64,000 nucleotides of DNA from Pseudomonas baltica (GCF_031880315.1 NZ_CP134771.1:2356001-2420000), one strand, 5' to 3'. Counted from the stretch's first letter, positions 54,397 through 63,864 are shown. Made by a program: numbers and translations. The notes: generated by a model from the letters alone, not told the origin.

Positions 54397-54900
54397 TTGT
54401 CGCACCCCAGCTCAGACGCTTCTTCGACGGTCGAAGGCCTGTACGTCGCTCATCAGAGCTGGCTGACCGGCTGGCTGCGGCATCGCCTGGGCTGCCCGCA
54501 CTCGGCAGCCGACCTCGCCCAGGACACCTTCGTGCGCCTGCTGACGGCGCGGGAAACCCCGCCTCTGCGCGAGCCGCGGGCGTTTCTGACGACGGTCGCC
54601 AAGCGCGTGCTGTTCAACCACTACCGTCGCCAGGATCTCGAGCGCGCCTATCATCAGGCGCTCGCACAGCTGCCCGAAGCGTTGGTGCCGTCCGAGGAAT
54701 ACCGGGCGATCATCCTGCAGACCCTGACCGAACTCGACGAATTGCTCGACGACCTGCCGGTAGCGGTCAAGCGCGCGTTTTTGCTGGCGCAGGTCGACGG
54801 CTTGAGCTACGGCGAAATCGCCAGCGAGCTGAACATCAGTATTGCCACGGTCAAGCGGCACCTCGGCAAAGCCGCCCTGCGCTGCTATTTCGCCCTGTGA
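54397..54900 (+). CDS. ECF sigma factor, FecI-like (iron starvation)
   Basis: 167 residues from a TTG at 54397, seven bases after GGAG. An earlier TTG at 54319 would translate the promoter and is rejected. Region 2 is seen in HSAADLAQDTFVRLLTARE and region 4 in LDDLPVAVKRAFLLAQVDGL followed by SYGEIASELNISIATVKRHL. Such sigma factors are released by the FecR/TonB-receptor signal and direct transcription of the receptor gene. It is the first gene of sigma-FecR-receptor, behind Fur-like sites. Confidence 0.9.
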   Translation: MSHPSSDASSTVEGLYVAHQSWLTGWLRHRLGCPHSAADLAQDTFVRLLTARETPPLREPRAFLTTVAKRVLFNHYRRQDLERAYHQALAQLPEALVPSEEYRAIILQTLTELDELLDDLPVAVKRAFLLAQVDGLSYGEIASELNISIATVKRHLGKAALRCYFAL

Positions 54901-54908
54901 GAGCGCCA

Positions 54909-55865
54909 ATGAACGCAGCGTCTCGCGGCTTTTCCAGCCATGTCGCCGAGCAGGCCGTGCACTGGTTGGTGGAATTGCAGGAAGGCGCCACCGACAGCCA
55001 GCGCCAGCAGGCCTGGCAGCGCTGGCTGGAGGCCGACGCCGAGCACCGCCGCGCGTGGGAGCATATTCAGCAGATCAATCTGCGTTTGCGCGGGGTGCCC
55101 GGACCATTGGCCCATGCCACCCTCAAGGCACCGCCTTCGGCAGCCCGGCGCCGCGCACTCAAGGCCCTGCTGGTGCTGGGCGTGGCCAGCGCAACCGGGT
55201 TGGGCTTGCGCCAGCAGCAAGTGTTGCCGCCCTTGCTGGCCGATTACCGCAGCCCCTTCGGCGAGCGCCGGCAGATGCCGCTGGATGACGGTTCGCAGTT
55301 GCACTTGAACACCGCCAGCGCGGTGGACGTGCACTTCGATGGCCAGCGCCGGCTGATCCACTTGCTCGAAGGCCAGCTGCTGTTGAGTGTCGCGCCCGAT
55401 CCGCGGCCGTTGTACATCACCACGGCGCAGGGTGTGATCCGTCCACAGCAGGGCCGCATTGACGTCCGCCAACTGGCCGGGCAAACCCAGGTCGCGGTTT
55501 TCGAGGGGGCGGCCAATGTCAGCCCGCAGGCTCTGCGCGGTTATCCATTGGTGCTGCAGCGCGGCCGTCAAACGCGGTTCAGCCACCAGCAGTGGTCGCC
55601 GCCAGTGGTGACCGATGCCAACGGCGGCGCCTGGATCGACGGCATGCTGGTCGCCGCCAGCATGCGCCTGGGCGATTTCATCGAGGAAATGAGCCGTTAT
55701 CGCCGCGGGCATGTGCAGTGCGATCCGCGGGTTGCCGATTTGAGGATTTCCGGCAGCTATCCGCTGGACGACACCGACCGCATTCTTGATCTGCTGACCG
55801 TTGCGCTGCCGTTGCAGATCACGCGGCGCACGCGCTACTGGGTCAGTGTCGAAGCGCGGGTTTGA
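54909..55865 (+). CDS. FecR-family anti-sigma/sigma regulator
   Basis: 318 residues. The N-terminal ~80 residues are the cytosolic anti-sigma part (AVHWLVELQEGATDSQRQQA, WLEADAEHRRAWE). One membrane helix (ALLVLGVASATGLGL) follows, then the periplasmic FecR domain (YRSPFGERRQMPLDDGSQLH, LNTASAVDVHFDGQRRLIHL) and a secretin/STN-like C-terminal part (RISGSYPLDDTDRILDLL). It relays ligand binding by the receptor to the sigma factor. It starts eight bases after the sigma gene. Confidence 0.92.
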   Translation: MNAASRGFSSHVAEQAVHWLVELQEGATDSQRQQAWQRWLEADAEHRRAWEHIQQINLRLRGVPGPLAHATLKAPPSAARRRALKALLVLGVASATGLGLRQQQVLPPLLADYRSPFGERRQMPLDDGSQLHLNTASAVDVHFDGQRRLIHLLEGQLLLSVAPDPRPLYITTAQGVIRPQQGRIDVRQLAGQTQVAVFEGAANVSPQALRGYPLVLQRGRQTRFSHQQWSPPVVTDANGGAWIDGMLVAASMRLGDFIEEMSRYRRGHVQCDPRVADLRISGSYPLDDTDRILDLLTVALPLQITRRTRYWVSVEARV

Positions 55866-55978
55866 GGGCGGATTCAAGGGCCTCAACGAATTTTTTTGCA
55901 CCCGCATGAGCCGATTTGCCGATCTCGCGTGACAGAGAGGGTAACTCCCCCCTACACCGCCCTCATACAGGTTCTGCG

Positions 55979-58333
55979 ATGTCATTCACGCCCACTCCGA
56001 TCGCCCGTTCACTGCGTTGCCTGTTGCTGGGCGCGAGCCTCAGTTTGAGCGGCCTGCCGCTCGCCCACGGCGCGCAAACGCCGACCCGCAGCTACCACAT
56101 CGCGCCCAGTTCGCTGGAAAGCGCCCTGAATCAATTCGGCCGGGAAACCGGCGTGTTGATCTCCTTCGCGTCCGACAGCGTCGGCGGTCTGCAAAGCCCC
56201 GGCCTGGAAGGGGAATTCAGCGTCGAACAGGGGCTGCAACGGCTGCTGCAAGGCACTGGCCTGCAAGCCAAGGCGTCCGGCGCCAATGCCTACAGTCTCG
56301 AAAAAGCCCCCGGCGCGGCTGCCACGGTCAATGCCCCTATCGAGCTGGGCGCCTCCACGGTCGTCGGCGACTGGCTGGGCCAGGCCGACCAGACCAACGT
56401 CTTCGAACATCCGGGTGCACGCGACGTGGTTCGCCGAGAGTCCTTCGAACGCAGCGGTGCGACCAGCGCCCGCGAAGTCCTCAATCGCATCCCTGGGGTC
56501 AACGCGCCGCTCAACAACGGTACCGGCAGCCATGACATGGCGCTGAACTTCGGTATCCGCGGCCTCAATCCACGTCTGGCGACCCGCTCCACCGTGTTGA
56601 TGGACGGCATCCCGGTGCCGTTCGCACCCTACGGTCAGCCGCAGTTGTCATTCGCGCCGGTGAGCATGGGCAACATGGACGCCGTCGATGTGGTGCGCGG
56701 CGGCGGCGCGGTGCGTTACGGCCCGCAGAACGTCGGCGGCATCGTCAACTTCGTGACCCGCGCCATTCCCGACGAGCCGACCCTCAAGGGCGGCCTGCAG
56801 ACCGAAACCGCGCCGTCCTCCAGCCACGACGGTTTCAAGACCACCGGCAATCTGATGGCCGGCGGCACCAACGCCAACGGCCTGGGCGGCGCGATCCTCT
56901 ACTCCGGGGTGCGCGGCGGCGACTGGCGCGAACACAGCGACACGCAGATCGACGACCTGATCCTCAAGGGCAACTATCAGATCGACGAGGCCAACAGCGT
57001 GCACGCCATGGCCCAGTACTACGAGGGCGAAGCGGACATGCCCGGCGGCCTGAGCAGTGCGGCCTACAAGGACGATCCCTACCAGTCCACACGCCTGAAA
57101 GACAAGTTCTGGGGCCGTCGCACGTTGTTCAACGTCGGCTATCGCTACCAGCAGGATGCTCGCGAGTTCACCGTCAACAGCTTCTTCACCAACACCCTGC
57201 GCAGCGGCTACCTCGATCAGGGCACGTTCATGTCGCTGTCGCCACGCGAATACTGGGTACGCGGGGTCGAGACCCACTTCTCTCAGGGTTTCGCCCTCGG
57301 TGACAGCTGGAACGAGGTAGGCGTGGGCTATCGCTATATCAGCGAAGCCGGCCACGAATTACGCTATCGCGAGTCCATCGCCTCGGGCCTGATGCCCAGC
57401 ACCGACAGCCGCAACGACCGAGATACCCGCGGCTCGACCGAAGCCCATGCGTTTTTCATCGATGACCGCATCGACATCGGCAAGTGGACGTTCACCCCCG
57501 GCATTCGCTACGAGATGATCGACTCGCAGCAGACCAATCTGCTCACCCGCGCCAAGTACTCCGGCAGCTACAACACGCCGCTGCCGGCACTCAACGTGAT
57601 GTATCACCTGACCGACAGCTGGAATCTGTACGCCAATACCGAGGGGTCGTTCGGCAGCGTGCAGTACAGCCAGATGCCCAACCGCGTCACCAGCGGCGAA
57701 GTCAAACCCGAGAAAGCCCGCACCTGGGAGCTGGGAACTCGCTATGACGACGGGCGCATCAAGGCCGAACTGGGCGCCTTCCTGATCGACTTCGACAATC
57801 AGTACGACAGCAACCAGACCAACGACACCGTCATCGCGCGCGGCAAGACCCGCCACCAGGGCATCGAGAGCAGCATCAACTACGCGCTGGATGGCTTGAG
57901 CCCGGCGCTGGCCGGTTACGAGGTGTATGCCACCTACGCCTATGTAGACGCGACTATCCGCGAAGCGGGGGTCAACCACGGCAATCGCGTGCCGTTCTCG
58001 TCAAAACATAAAGGCACCCTGGGCGTGTCTTATACCGAGGGCCCGTGGAAGCTCAACGTCGATGGCGAGTACCAGAGCAGCCAGTTCGCCGACAACGAGA
58101 ATACCGTGGCTGAAAGTGCCGACGGCAGCACCGGGCGAATCCCCGGATACGTGTTGTTCAATGGCCGCGCGGGCTACGATTTCGGCCCGCAGTTATCGAA
58201 CCTGAACGTCGCCGTGGGGGTCAAGAATGTGTTCAACCACGAGTACTTCACGCGCTCGTACGACGACAACAACAAGGGCAAGTACGTAGGGCAGCCGCGA
58301 ACCGTCTATCTCCAGACTTCTGTGGCTTTCTGA
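55979..58333 (+). CDS. TonB-dependent siderophore receptor with STN signalling domain
   Basis: 784 residues from the ATG at 55979, giving a signal peptide to about LAHGAQT. Next is the STN signalling domain (residues ~40-105, SLESALNQFGRETGVLISFA), a linker, the plug domain (REVLNRIPGVNAPLNNG, GIRGLNPRLATRSTVLMDGI) and the 22-stranded barrel ending SVAF. FecA-like in layout: the STN domain touches the FecR periplasmic part, so uptake of the ligand induces its own receptor. The ligand is probably a ferric siderophore or ferric citrate; which cannot be told. Confidence 0.93.
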   Translation: MSFTPTPIARSLRCLLLGASLSLSGLPLAHGAQTPTRSYHIAPSSLESALNQFGRETGVLISFASDSVGGLQSPGLEGEFSVEQGLQRLLQGTGLQAKASGANAYSLEKAPGAAATVNAPIELGASTVVGDWLGQADQTNVFEHPGARDVVRRESFERSGATSAREVLNRIPGVNAPLNNGTGSHDMALNFGIRGLNPRLATRSTVLMDGIPVPFAPYGQPQLSFAPVSMGNMDAVDVVRGGGAVRYGPQNVGGIVNFVTRAIPDEPTLKGGLQTETAPSSSHDGFKTTGNLMAGGTNANGLGGAILYSGVRGGDWREHSDTQIDDLILKGNYQIDEANSVHAMAQYYEGEADMPGGLSSAAYKDDPYQSTRLKDKFWGRRTLFNVGYRYQQDAREFTVNSFFTNTLRSGYLDQGTFMSLSPREYWVRGVETHFSQGFALGDSWNEVGVGYRYISEAGHELRYRESIASGLMPSTDSRNDRDTRGSTEAHAFFIDDRIDIGKWTFTPGIRYEMIDSQQTNLLTRAKYSGSYNTPLPALNVMYHLTDSWNLYANTEGSFGSVQYSQMPNRVTSGEVKPEKARTWELGTRYDDGRIKAELGAFLIDFDNQYDSNQTNDTVIARGKTRHQGIESSINYALDGLSPALAGYEVYATYAYVDATIREAGVNHGNRVPFSSKHKGTLGVSYTEGPWKLNVDGEYQSSQFADNENTVAESADGSTGRIPGYVLFNGRAGYDFGPQLSNLNVAVGVKNVFNHEYFTRSYDDNNKGKYVGQPRTVYLQTSVAF

Positions 58334-58477
58334 AACGTTCACTAATTATTTATTTAGTTCTGGGGGTTGAATTCCAACTCCCGGTGCCTGACCTTGTAAT
58401 CAAGAGCGGATGGAAATACCCGCGTTTCGCGATGGTCCATCCGACTTCTTGCGAGCTAGCTGAATAAGGGCTGAACT

Positions 58478-58885
58478 ATGCAAATCCAAGTCAATAGCGA
58501 CAACCATATCGAGAGCAGCATCCGACTGGAGGAGTGGGTAAGAACCACAGTAGAAAGCACGCTGGAACGCTACGAGGAAGACCTCACCCGTATTGAAGTC
58601 CATCTCAGCGACGAGAACGGCGACAAGGCCGGTCCGCAGGACAAACGCTGCCAGATGGAAGCACGGCCCAAGGGCCACCAACCGATTTCCGTGACCCACA
58701 AGGCGCCCACCCTGGACCTGGCTGTGGACGGCGCGGCGGTCAAGCTCGATCACGCACTGGAGCACCTGTTCGGCAAACTTCGCCAGCGGCGCGCATCCGC
58801 TCCCGGCACCTCGACCGAGGGCAGCGAAGCCGACGCTCTGCTTGAAGAGGAATTCCTCGAGAAAGAGCAATTACGCAATAGTTGA
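58478..58885 (+). CDS. HPF/RaiA-family ribosome-associated protein
   Basis: 135 residues. The N-terminal ~105 residues have the beta-alpha-beta pattern of hibernation factors (MQIQVNSDNHIESSIRLEEW, LTRIEVHLSDENG, VKLDHALEHLFGKL). Members bind the 30S decoding site when growth stops. This one lacks the long-HPF C-terminal domain and has an acidic tail (EADALLEEEFLEKEQL). It is distinct from the rpoN-linked hpf gene. Followed by its own terminator. Confidence 0.8.
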   Translation: MQIQVNSDNHIESSIRLEEWVRTTVESTLERYEEDLTRIEVHLSDENGDKAGPQDKRCQMEARPKGHQPISVTHKAPTLDLAVDGAAVKLDHALEHLFGKLRQRRASAPGTSTEGSEADALLEEEFLEKEQLRNS

Positions 58886-58907
58886 TTGGTTGATTGATTG
58901 TCCACAC

Positions 58908-58939
58908 AAAAAAGGTGAGCCAAGGGCTCGCCTTTTTTT
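58908..58939 (+). terminator. Intrinsic terminator after the HPF-like gene
   Basis: AAAAAAGGTGAGCC-AAG-GGCTCGCCTTTTTTT, a nine- to ten-pair stem flanked by A- and T-runs, so it may work in both directions. Confidence 0.85.
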
Positions 58940-59136
58940 ATGACCGTCAATCGATTGTCTGACAAAACCGGCATGGCCCTTGCTTTATCACTACTGTTAC
59001 AAACGACGCTTGACGTACATCTCGAAGTCAAATTGCCAGCAAGGAGCAGAGGACCCACCAGTGGTCTGGCGCGGCGAACTAATCGTGATCACGCCCAGTC
59101 AATAAGTGCAGTCTTGAACAGATCAGGTGAAACGCC

Positions 59137-59460
59137 ATGGACAATCCCTTTCAAAGTATCAGTGACGCGTTTCAACCTCAGTATCGGGTCAATCTGAGCA
59201 TCGAGCGCCTCGACGGCAGCATCATGTTGACGCTGTCCAACGAAACCGGGGTGGTCGCCAAGCGCATGATCAGTGCCGCCCAGCGCAACGATCCCAAGCG
59301 CCTGAAACGTCTGATCGAGAGCGTGCAATTCGGCATCGCTATCGAGCAGGGTGACAGCGCCATGGCCATCCTCGCCGCCATGACCGATCGCGACAGCCCC
59401 GCGCTGTTGCCCAAGCCCGACAAGGGCTGGAACCGATCCGCCAACCTCGCCGGACTTTGA
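59137..59460 (+). CDS. DUF3509 protein
   Basis: 107 residues starting MDNPFQSISDAFQPQYRVNL, a family restricted mostly to Pseudomonas. The sequence is soluble, with a beta-rich first half (NLSIERLDGSIMLTLSNETG) and a helical second half (MISAAQRNDPKRLKRLIESV). No function is known and no membrane or signal sequence is seen. Convergent with psiE. Confidence 0.8.
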   Translation: MDNPFQSISDAFQPQYRVNLSIERLDGSIMLTLSNETGVVAKRMISAAQRNDPKRLKRLIESVQFGIAIEQGDSAMAILAAMTDRDSPALLPKPDKGWNRSANLAGL

Positions 59461-59590
59461 TTCATCACCTGCCAACACCCGGTTCCCGACCGGGTTTGGA
59501 AAATCCCCAATCCTATCGACCGCACCACTTAGGCCCACGCATGGGCGCTCTGGGTGGCGATGGTGCGCAGTGTCTTCGCGGACGCGCTGA

Positions 59591-60037
59591 TCAGCTCTCT
59601 GCCTTCTCCTTGACCGATGGGTAACGCGCCGATGCGTAGCGCACCACCAGGATCGAAAACGCCAGCAACAAAATCCCGCCGCACAGATAGATGATGCCCA
59701 GATCCGGTGGATTGTGGTGCGAGACATCGCCAATCAGCAGGCGTGTCAACGCAGTGATGGCGACGTAGAGCAAAAAGCGGATGGGCATGTGGTTGGTCTT
59801 GAAATAGATCCCGGTCATCGCCCCCAGCTCCAGGTAGATGAACAGCAGCAGGATGTCGTCTACCGATACACTGCCCTTCTCGAGCATGCCGACAAACGTC
59901 GCCACTGCTGCATAGGCGGTAATTGCGCCGATCCCGAACAAGGCCAGGTAGTGGAATGCCTCCACGCACAGATTGCCCAGGGAATCGGCCTGCGAATGCA
60001 GGGTCTTGCGCAGCCTGTCGGCCCATTTCATTTCCAT
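59591..60037 (-). CDS. psiE: Phosphate-starvation-inducible PsiE-family membrane protein
   Basis: 148 residues with four hydrophobic helices (YLALFGIGAITAYAAVATFV, ILLLFIYLELGAMTGIYF, MPIRFLLYVAITALTRLLI, LGIIYLCGGILLLAFSILVV). The EAFHYLALFGIG and FIYLELGAMTGIYFKTNHMP segments fit the PsiE family. The role is unknown beyond PHO-dependent induction in E. coli; no Pho box was recognised in the 270-base upstream region shared with yebG. Confidence 0.85.
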   Translation of the reverse strand: MEMKWADRLRKTLHSQADSLGNLCVEAFHYLALFGIGAITAYAAVATFVGMLEKGSVSVDDILLLFIYLELGAMTGIYFKTNHMPIRFLLYVAITALTRLLIGDVSHHNPPDLGIIYLCGGILLLAFSILVVRYASARYPSVKEKAES

Positions 60038-60240
60038 CGATCACACCTCGGTAGCTGAGAAGACCCTGATACGGCGTCGCGCCGTGAGGCAGAGTACGGG
60101 ACGAACATGACCCTTCCATGCAGAAAAAAGGCCATTGCGTTCAATAAGATGGTTGTCGGCGATGCTTAGGCACGTGGCGTGATGTCGCTGGGCTGCTATA
60201 AACCTCGCAGGCCAGAGCTATTGCTCTGCCTGACTTTTAA

Positions 60241-60256
60241 CTGTATAAATACACAG
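60241..60256. promoter_or_regulatory. LexA (SOS) box before yebG
   Basis: CTGTATAAATACACAG: perfect CTGT-N8-ACAG, the LexA consensus, 55 bases before the yebG start. Confidence 0.85.
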
Positions 60257-60310
60257 TACTTGACGAGGCAGCTTCGCCTCCCTCACTGCAACTGACGACG
60301 AGGCCAAACA

Positions 60311-60577
60311 ATGGCTGTTGAAACCCTGTATCGCAGCACCCGAGACCTGGAGACGACATTCGTGGATCGTAAACTCGCCGATGCACACGACCAAATGCTC
60401 GAGCTGGCTGAATCCCTGACCGAAGTCTTGCTCAAGAATGTCCCGGGACTTTCGGAAAAAAATGCCGAAGATGCCAGTATCTACATGGCCAAGAATCGCG
60501 CGGTATTCGCCGCCGCCTTCAAAAACAACGCCAGCGCGCTGGCCGAACTGGGTGCCGAGAACGCTGCCGAGGAGTAA
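60311..60577 (+). CDS. yebG: YebG-family SOS protein
   Basis: 88 residues starting MAVETLYRSTRDLETTFVDR, matching E. coli YebG in pattern (MAVE...ADA/KMLELAE). YebG is a small LexA-controlled protein of uncertain role, and the perfect SOS box upstream agrees with that. The C-terminus is Ala/Glu-rich (ALAELGAENAAEE). No ligand or catalytic motif is visible. Confidence 0.88.
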   Translation: MAVETLYRSTRDLETTFVDRKLADAHDQMLELAESLTEVLLKNVPGLSEKNAEDASIYMAKNRAVFAAAFKNNASALAELGAENAAEE

Positions 60578-60672
60578 TCGGCGCCGTGTTGCGGCCGCGT
60601 GAGGGCTTTTTTGGGGGGCAGCCCCTTCGCTACAGGGGATTGGTGTAACGAGGAGGCTTGGCCCCGACAACG

Positions 60673-61695
60673 TCAAGCCCCGTACACCAAGCGCTCCGCC
60701 AGCAACTCGGCGACTCGCGCCGGTGAGCGCTTCTCGGCCTGTGCATGGGCGAAGATCTCGGTCAGGCGCGTGCTGATCCCGGCCAGGCGCTGAGTAATGC
60801 TGCCAAGGGCGTCGCCTTGATGCTTGAGGGTGACGTAGATCAATCCTCCTGCGTTGATGACGTAGTCCGGAGCGTAAAGTATCCCCCGCGCTTCCAACTG
60901 ATCGGCGACGTTCAAGGTGGTCAGTTGGGTGTTGGCGGCACCGGCAATGGCGGCGCAGCGCAGCTGACCGACGCTTTGCCCGGTCAGAATGCCACCCAGC
61001 CCGCAAGGCGCGAAAATATCGCAGGGGGTCGACAGCAAAGCTTCCGCCGCCACCGGGCGGGCGCCCCATTGCTCCATCGCCAATTGTACCCGGCCTTGGT
61101 CGAGATCACTGACCAGCAGCTCCACACCCGCCGCATGCAACTGCTCGCCCAGGGCATAGCCGACTTTCCCCAGCCCTTGTATCGCTACCCGCAAACCGTG
61201 CAGGTCATCAGTGCCCAAGCGCGCCATGGCCGTGCTGCGGATGCCGGCGAACACCCCCATGGCCGTATGTGGCGCGGGGTCGCCGGCAGCGGAGGTGCTG
61301 GTGACGTATTGGGTGGTCTGGGCGATGCAGTCCATATCCGCCGTTGAAGTACCGCTGTCGATGGCGGTCACATAGCGGCCTTGCAGCCCCTCGATGAAAC
61401 GCCCGAACGCCTCGAACAGCAGCGCGCGATTTTCCACATGGGGGCTGCGGATGATCACGGCCTTGCCGCCGCCCACCTGCAAGCCCGCCAGCGCCGCCTT
61501 GTAGCTCATCCCTTGGGCGAGGCGTATGGCATCGCCCATGGCGCTCTCGTCGTCGGGGTACGCCAGGTAGCGACAACCGCCAATGGCGGGGCCGGCGCTG
61601 CTGTTGTGAATGGCGATGACGGCGCGCAACCCGGTGGGCTGGTCGTAGGCCAGGTGCACGGACTCGGTACGGGTGCTTTGCATCAGCGCGAACAT
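60673..61695 (-). CDS. ldh: Leucine (Leu/Phe/Val-type) dehydrogenase
   Basis: 340 residues from the ATG at 61695 with GGAG upstream; a longer start at 61749 is less likely. The glycine-rich N-terminal catalytic segment GLQVGGGKAVI carries the active-site lysine, and GLGKVGYALG is the NAD-binding motif of the second domain. NAD-dependent deamination of branched-chain or aromatic amino acids is expected. Segments DPAPHTAMGVFAGIRSTA and YAPDYVINAGGLI are typical of this enzyme rather than glutamate dehydrogenase. Confidence 0.9.
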   Translation of the reverse strand: MFALMQSTRTESVHLAYDQPTGLRAVIAIHNSSAGPAIGGCRYLAYPDDESAMGDAIRLAQGMSYKAALAGLQVGGGKAVIIRSPHVENRALLFEAFGRFIEGLQGRYVTAIDSGTSTADMDCIAQTTQYVTSTSAAGDPAPHTAMGVFAGIRSTAMARLGTDDLHGLRVAIQGLGKVGYALGEQLHAAGVELLVSDLDQGRVQLAMEQWGARPVAAEALLSTPCDIFAPCGLGGILTGQSVGQLRCAAIAGAANTQLTTLNVADQLEARGILYAPDYVINAGGLIYVTLKHQGDALGSITQRLAGISTRLTEIFAHAQAEKRSPARVAELLAERLVYGA

Positions 61696-61850
61696 CGGCG
61701 AGCTCCGGTTTTTTGTTATCGGATGAGTATAGGAGCCCGCCGTTGCCATGCAGAAAGATTCATGAATGACGATCTCTTCACCACTGGCGCCCGTGACACT
61801 GGACGAAACTCGCTGGCAGGACTAAAACTGGTGCAAACGCGGAGACCGCC

Positions 61851-62657
61851 ATGAGCCCACGCAATGCTTGCCTCGAATGCCTGACGCGCAGTCCTGTCGC
61901 GACCTTTGAGGCGGCGCTGTGGATCGCCGCCGAGCACGACCCGCAAGTGCATCCCGACAAGATCCTGCGCGGCTTTCGCGAATTACAGCTGGAAGTCAGT
62001 ATCGGGCTGCCTATGCTGCCCGTCAGCGAACTTGCGCAACCCTTGTTGCGCCGCCTCAACAGCCTGGGTTTTCAACAAGACGACTTCCACCCCCTGCGCC
62101 CCCAGGCCGCCTTGCTCGACAAAGTGCTGGAGCGCAAGCGCGGGCAATCCCTGCCTTTGGCGTTGATTGCGCTGGAGCTGGCGCGTCGCCTGGATATTCC
62201 CCTGACAGGCGTGAATTTTCCCGGTCACTTTCTGCTCCGTGTGCCCGGTGCCGATCACCTGCTGGATCCTTGCGGTGGGCGCCGTCTCTATCCTGTGGAT
62301 TGCCGCGAACTGCTCGGTCGCCAGTTCGGCCCACAGGTATCCCTGAAAGCCGATCACCTGCTGGAAGCCTCGGGACGCCAGATGCTGCAACGGCTTTCAC
62401 GCAATCTGCGCCAGTTGCACTCCAGCCACGACAATCCCATCGCGGCCCTCAAGGATGCCGAACGCGTAATGGAGCTGGGATCGGCCACCGCCGCCGATTA
62501 CCTGTCCAGGGCCGGACTGTACCAGCGCCTAGAGTGCCCGCAGGCCGAGCGCTACGATCTGGAGCACGCCCTGTTGCTGACAGAGGACCCGATCCAGCGC
62601 CTGCGCCTGACCGATCGCTTGCATCACCTGCCGACGGCCGTCACCGTCATGCACTGA
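61851..62657 (+). CDS. SirB1/YchA-family protein (transglutaminase-like with TPR)
   Basis: 268 residues. The N-terminal part is a degenerate transglutaminase fold: LERKRGQSLPLALIALELAR then FPGHFLLRVPG and LDPCGGRRL. The C-terminal ~80 residues are TPR-like (HDNPIAALKDAERVMELG, DYLSRAGLYQRLECPQAER). SirB1 proteins are widespread in gammaproteobacteria with no proven enzyme activity; the Cys of the triad is not evident. Stands alone, followed by the U-rich terminated region at 62658-62916. Confidence 0.87.
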   Translation: MSPRNACLECLTRSPVATFEAALWIAAEHDPQVHPDKILRGFRELQLEVSIGLPMLPVSELAQPLLRRLNSLGFQQDDFHPLRPQAALLDKVLERKRGQSLPLALIALELARRLDIPLTGVNFPGHFLLRVPGADHLLDPCGGRRLYPVDCRELLGRQFGPQVSLKADHLLEASGRQMLQRLSRNLRQLHSSHDNPIAALKDAERVMELGSATAADYLSRAGLYQRLECPQAERYDLEHALLLTEDPIQRLRLTDRLHHLPTAVTVMH

Positions 62658-62916
62658 AATGGCGCAGTCCTCACTGTTGCGGTGCAGGTAACAGTGAATG
62701 TCGCGATCAGTAGTTTTTCCCGACACCTCAAGCGCCTAAAATCAACTCACTGATCGACGATCACGGCGGTTAACGCTCTGTTAATCAAAGCGCTGCATCC
62801 TGCCCTTGTTGTCGAACTGTGTTTGTTTGCTCCTGTGTTGTTCCGTTGTTCTGACGTTTTGTTGCTCCTTCAAGTGAACGTCTTGTTTTGGCCACTGCCT
62901 ATGCAGTGGCCTTTTT
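62658..62916 (+). ncRNA. U-rich terminated region: 3' UTR or candidate small RNA
   Basis: No gene fits. The plus strand carries many TTGTT/TGTTG runs between 62810 and 62885 (for example CTTGTTGTCGAACTGTGTTT) and ends in a strong terminator, 230 bases after the sirB1 stop. This could be the long 3' end of sirB1 or a separate small RNA beginning near 62740-62780. No promoter could be fixed. Confidence 0.3.
62889..62916 (+). terminator. Intrinsic terminator
   Basis: GGCCACTGC-CTAT-GCAGTGGCC followed by six T: a perfect nine-pair stem. Confidence 0.88.
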
Positions 62917-62967
62917 TATGCCCGCATTTTGTGGGGGTTGATCACTGGCACACAGCTGCGCGTGGCG

Positions 62968-63864
62968 TCAGAGCACGGCAACGCGACGTGTGACGGGTGC
63001 ATGAAACTCGCGAAAATGGCGCAGCACCTGGGTCGGCGCTTCGGTATGCGGGTAGTGGCCGATATCCGGCAGCAACACCGTATCGGCACCCGGCATTAGC
63101 TGCCGATAGCGCTCGAGCATGCGCACACCGGCGATACGGTCGCTGCCGCCGACGATCATGCGCATGGCCACGCCCCCTTCCTGCATGGCCTGAGTCCAGC
63201 GTTCGCCATTGGCGCGGGTCTCTTGCAGATATCCCATCAAACGATGAAACACCCGCGGGCCCTGATTATGCGTCAGCAGTTGCCAGCAGTCGTCCAGCTC
63301 GCTTTCGTTGGGGCCGGTGTCGGGGCCGTAAAGCTCGGGAATGCTGCGCACCAGAGCGGCGCGATTGAAGACCCGCCCCACCCACCACCCCACAGGCCCC
63401 GATAGCCACCGATGCAGCCTGGCGGGGCGATGGGCGTCGGCGAACAGCCCACCATTGAGAAACACACAGCTGGCAATTCGGATCCGCTGCTGGGTATGGC
63501 GAAATATCAGCTCCTGAGCGACGTTGCTCCCGTAATCATGGGCCAGCAGATGCACGGGTTCGGTGATATTCAGATGCGCCAGCAGCGCCTGCTGCAGATC
63601 AGCCTGTTCCAGCAGACTGTAGGCGTGGCGACCGGGCTTGGCCGAGTCACCGAACCCCAGCATGTCGCAGGCGATCACACGGTACTGGCTGACCAGCGGC
63701 TTCCACAGATAATGCCAATCGTGGCTGGCGGTGGGAAAGCCGTGCAACAGCAATAACGGCTCGCCGCGCCCCGCAGTCCAGTAGCGGATGCTGTGGCCAT
63801 TGAAGCTCAGAGCCTGCGACCGCGTGCGCCAGACGCCCAGCGGGATCTCGCCCAGGGGCATCAT
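62968..63864 (-). CDS. Alpha/beta-hydrolase with Asp nucleophile
   Basis: 298 residues. HGFPT is the oxyanion segment, and the nucleophile elbow reads AHDYG, so the nucleophile is Asp rather than Ser, as in haloalkane dehalogenases and epoxide hydrolases. The acid/His end is seen in LLPDIGHYPHTEAP. A cap domain lies in the middle (residues ~140-220, ARLHRWLSGPVGWWVGRV). Substrate not known. Convergent with sirB1 across the terminator. Two consecutive Met codons (63864, 63861) are equally possible starts. Confidence 0.87.
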   Translation of the reverse strand: MMPLGEIPLGVWRTRSQALSFNGHSIRYWTAGRGEPLLLLHGFPTASHDWHYLWKPLVSQYRVIACDMLGFGDSAKPGRHAYSLLEQADLQQALLAHLNITEPVHLLAHDYGSNVAQELIFRHTQQRIRIASCVFLNGGLFADAHRPARLHRWLSGPVGWWVGRVFNRAALVRSIPELYGPDTGPNESELDDCWQLLTHNQGPRVFHRLMGYLQETRANGERWTQAMQEGGVAMRMIVGGSDRIAGVRMLERYRQLMPGADTVLLPDIGHYPHTEAPTQVLRHFREFHAPVTRRVAVL

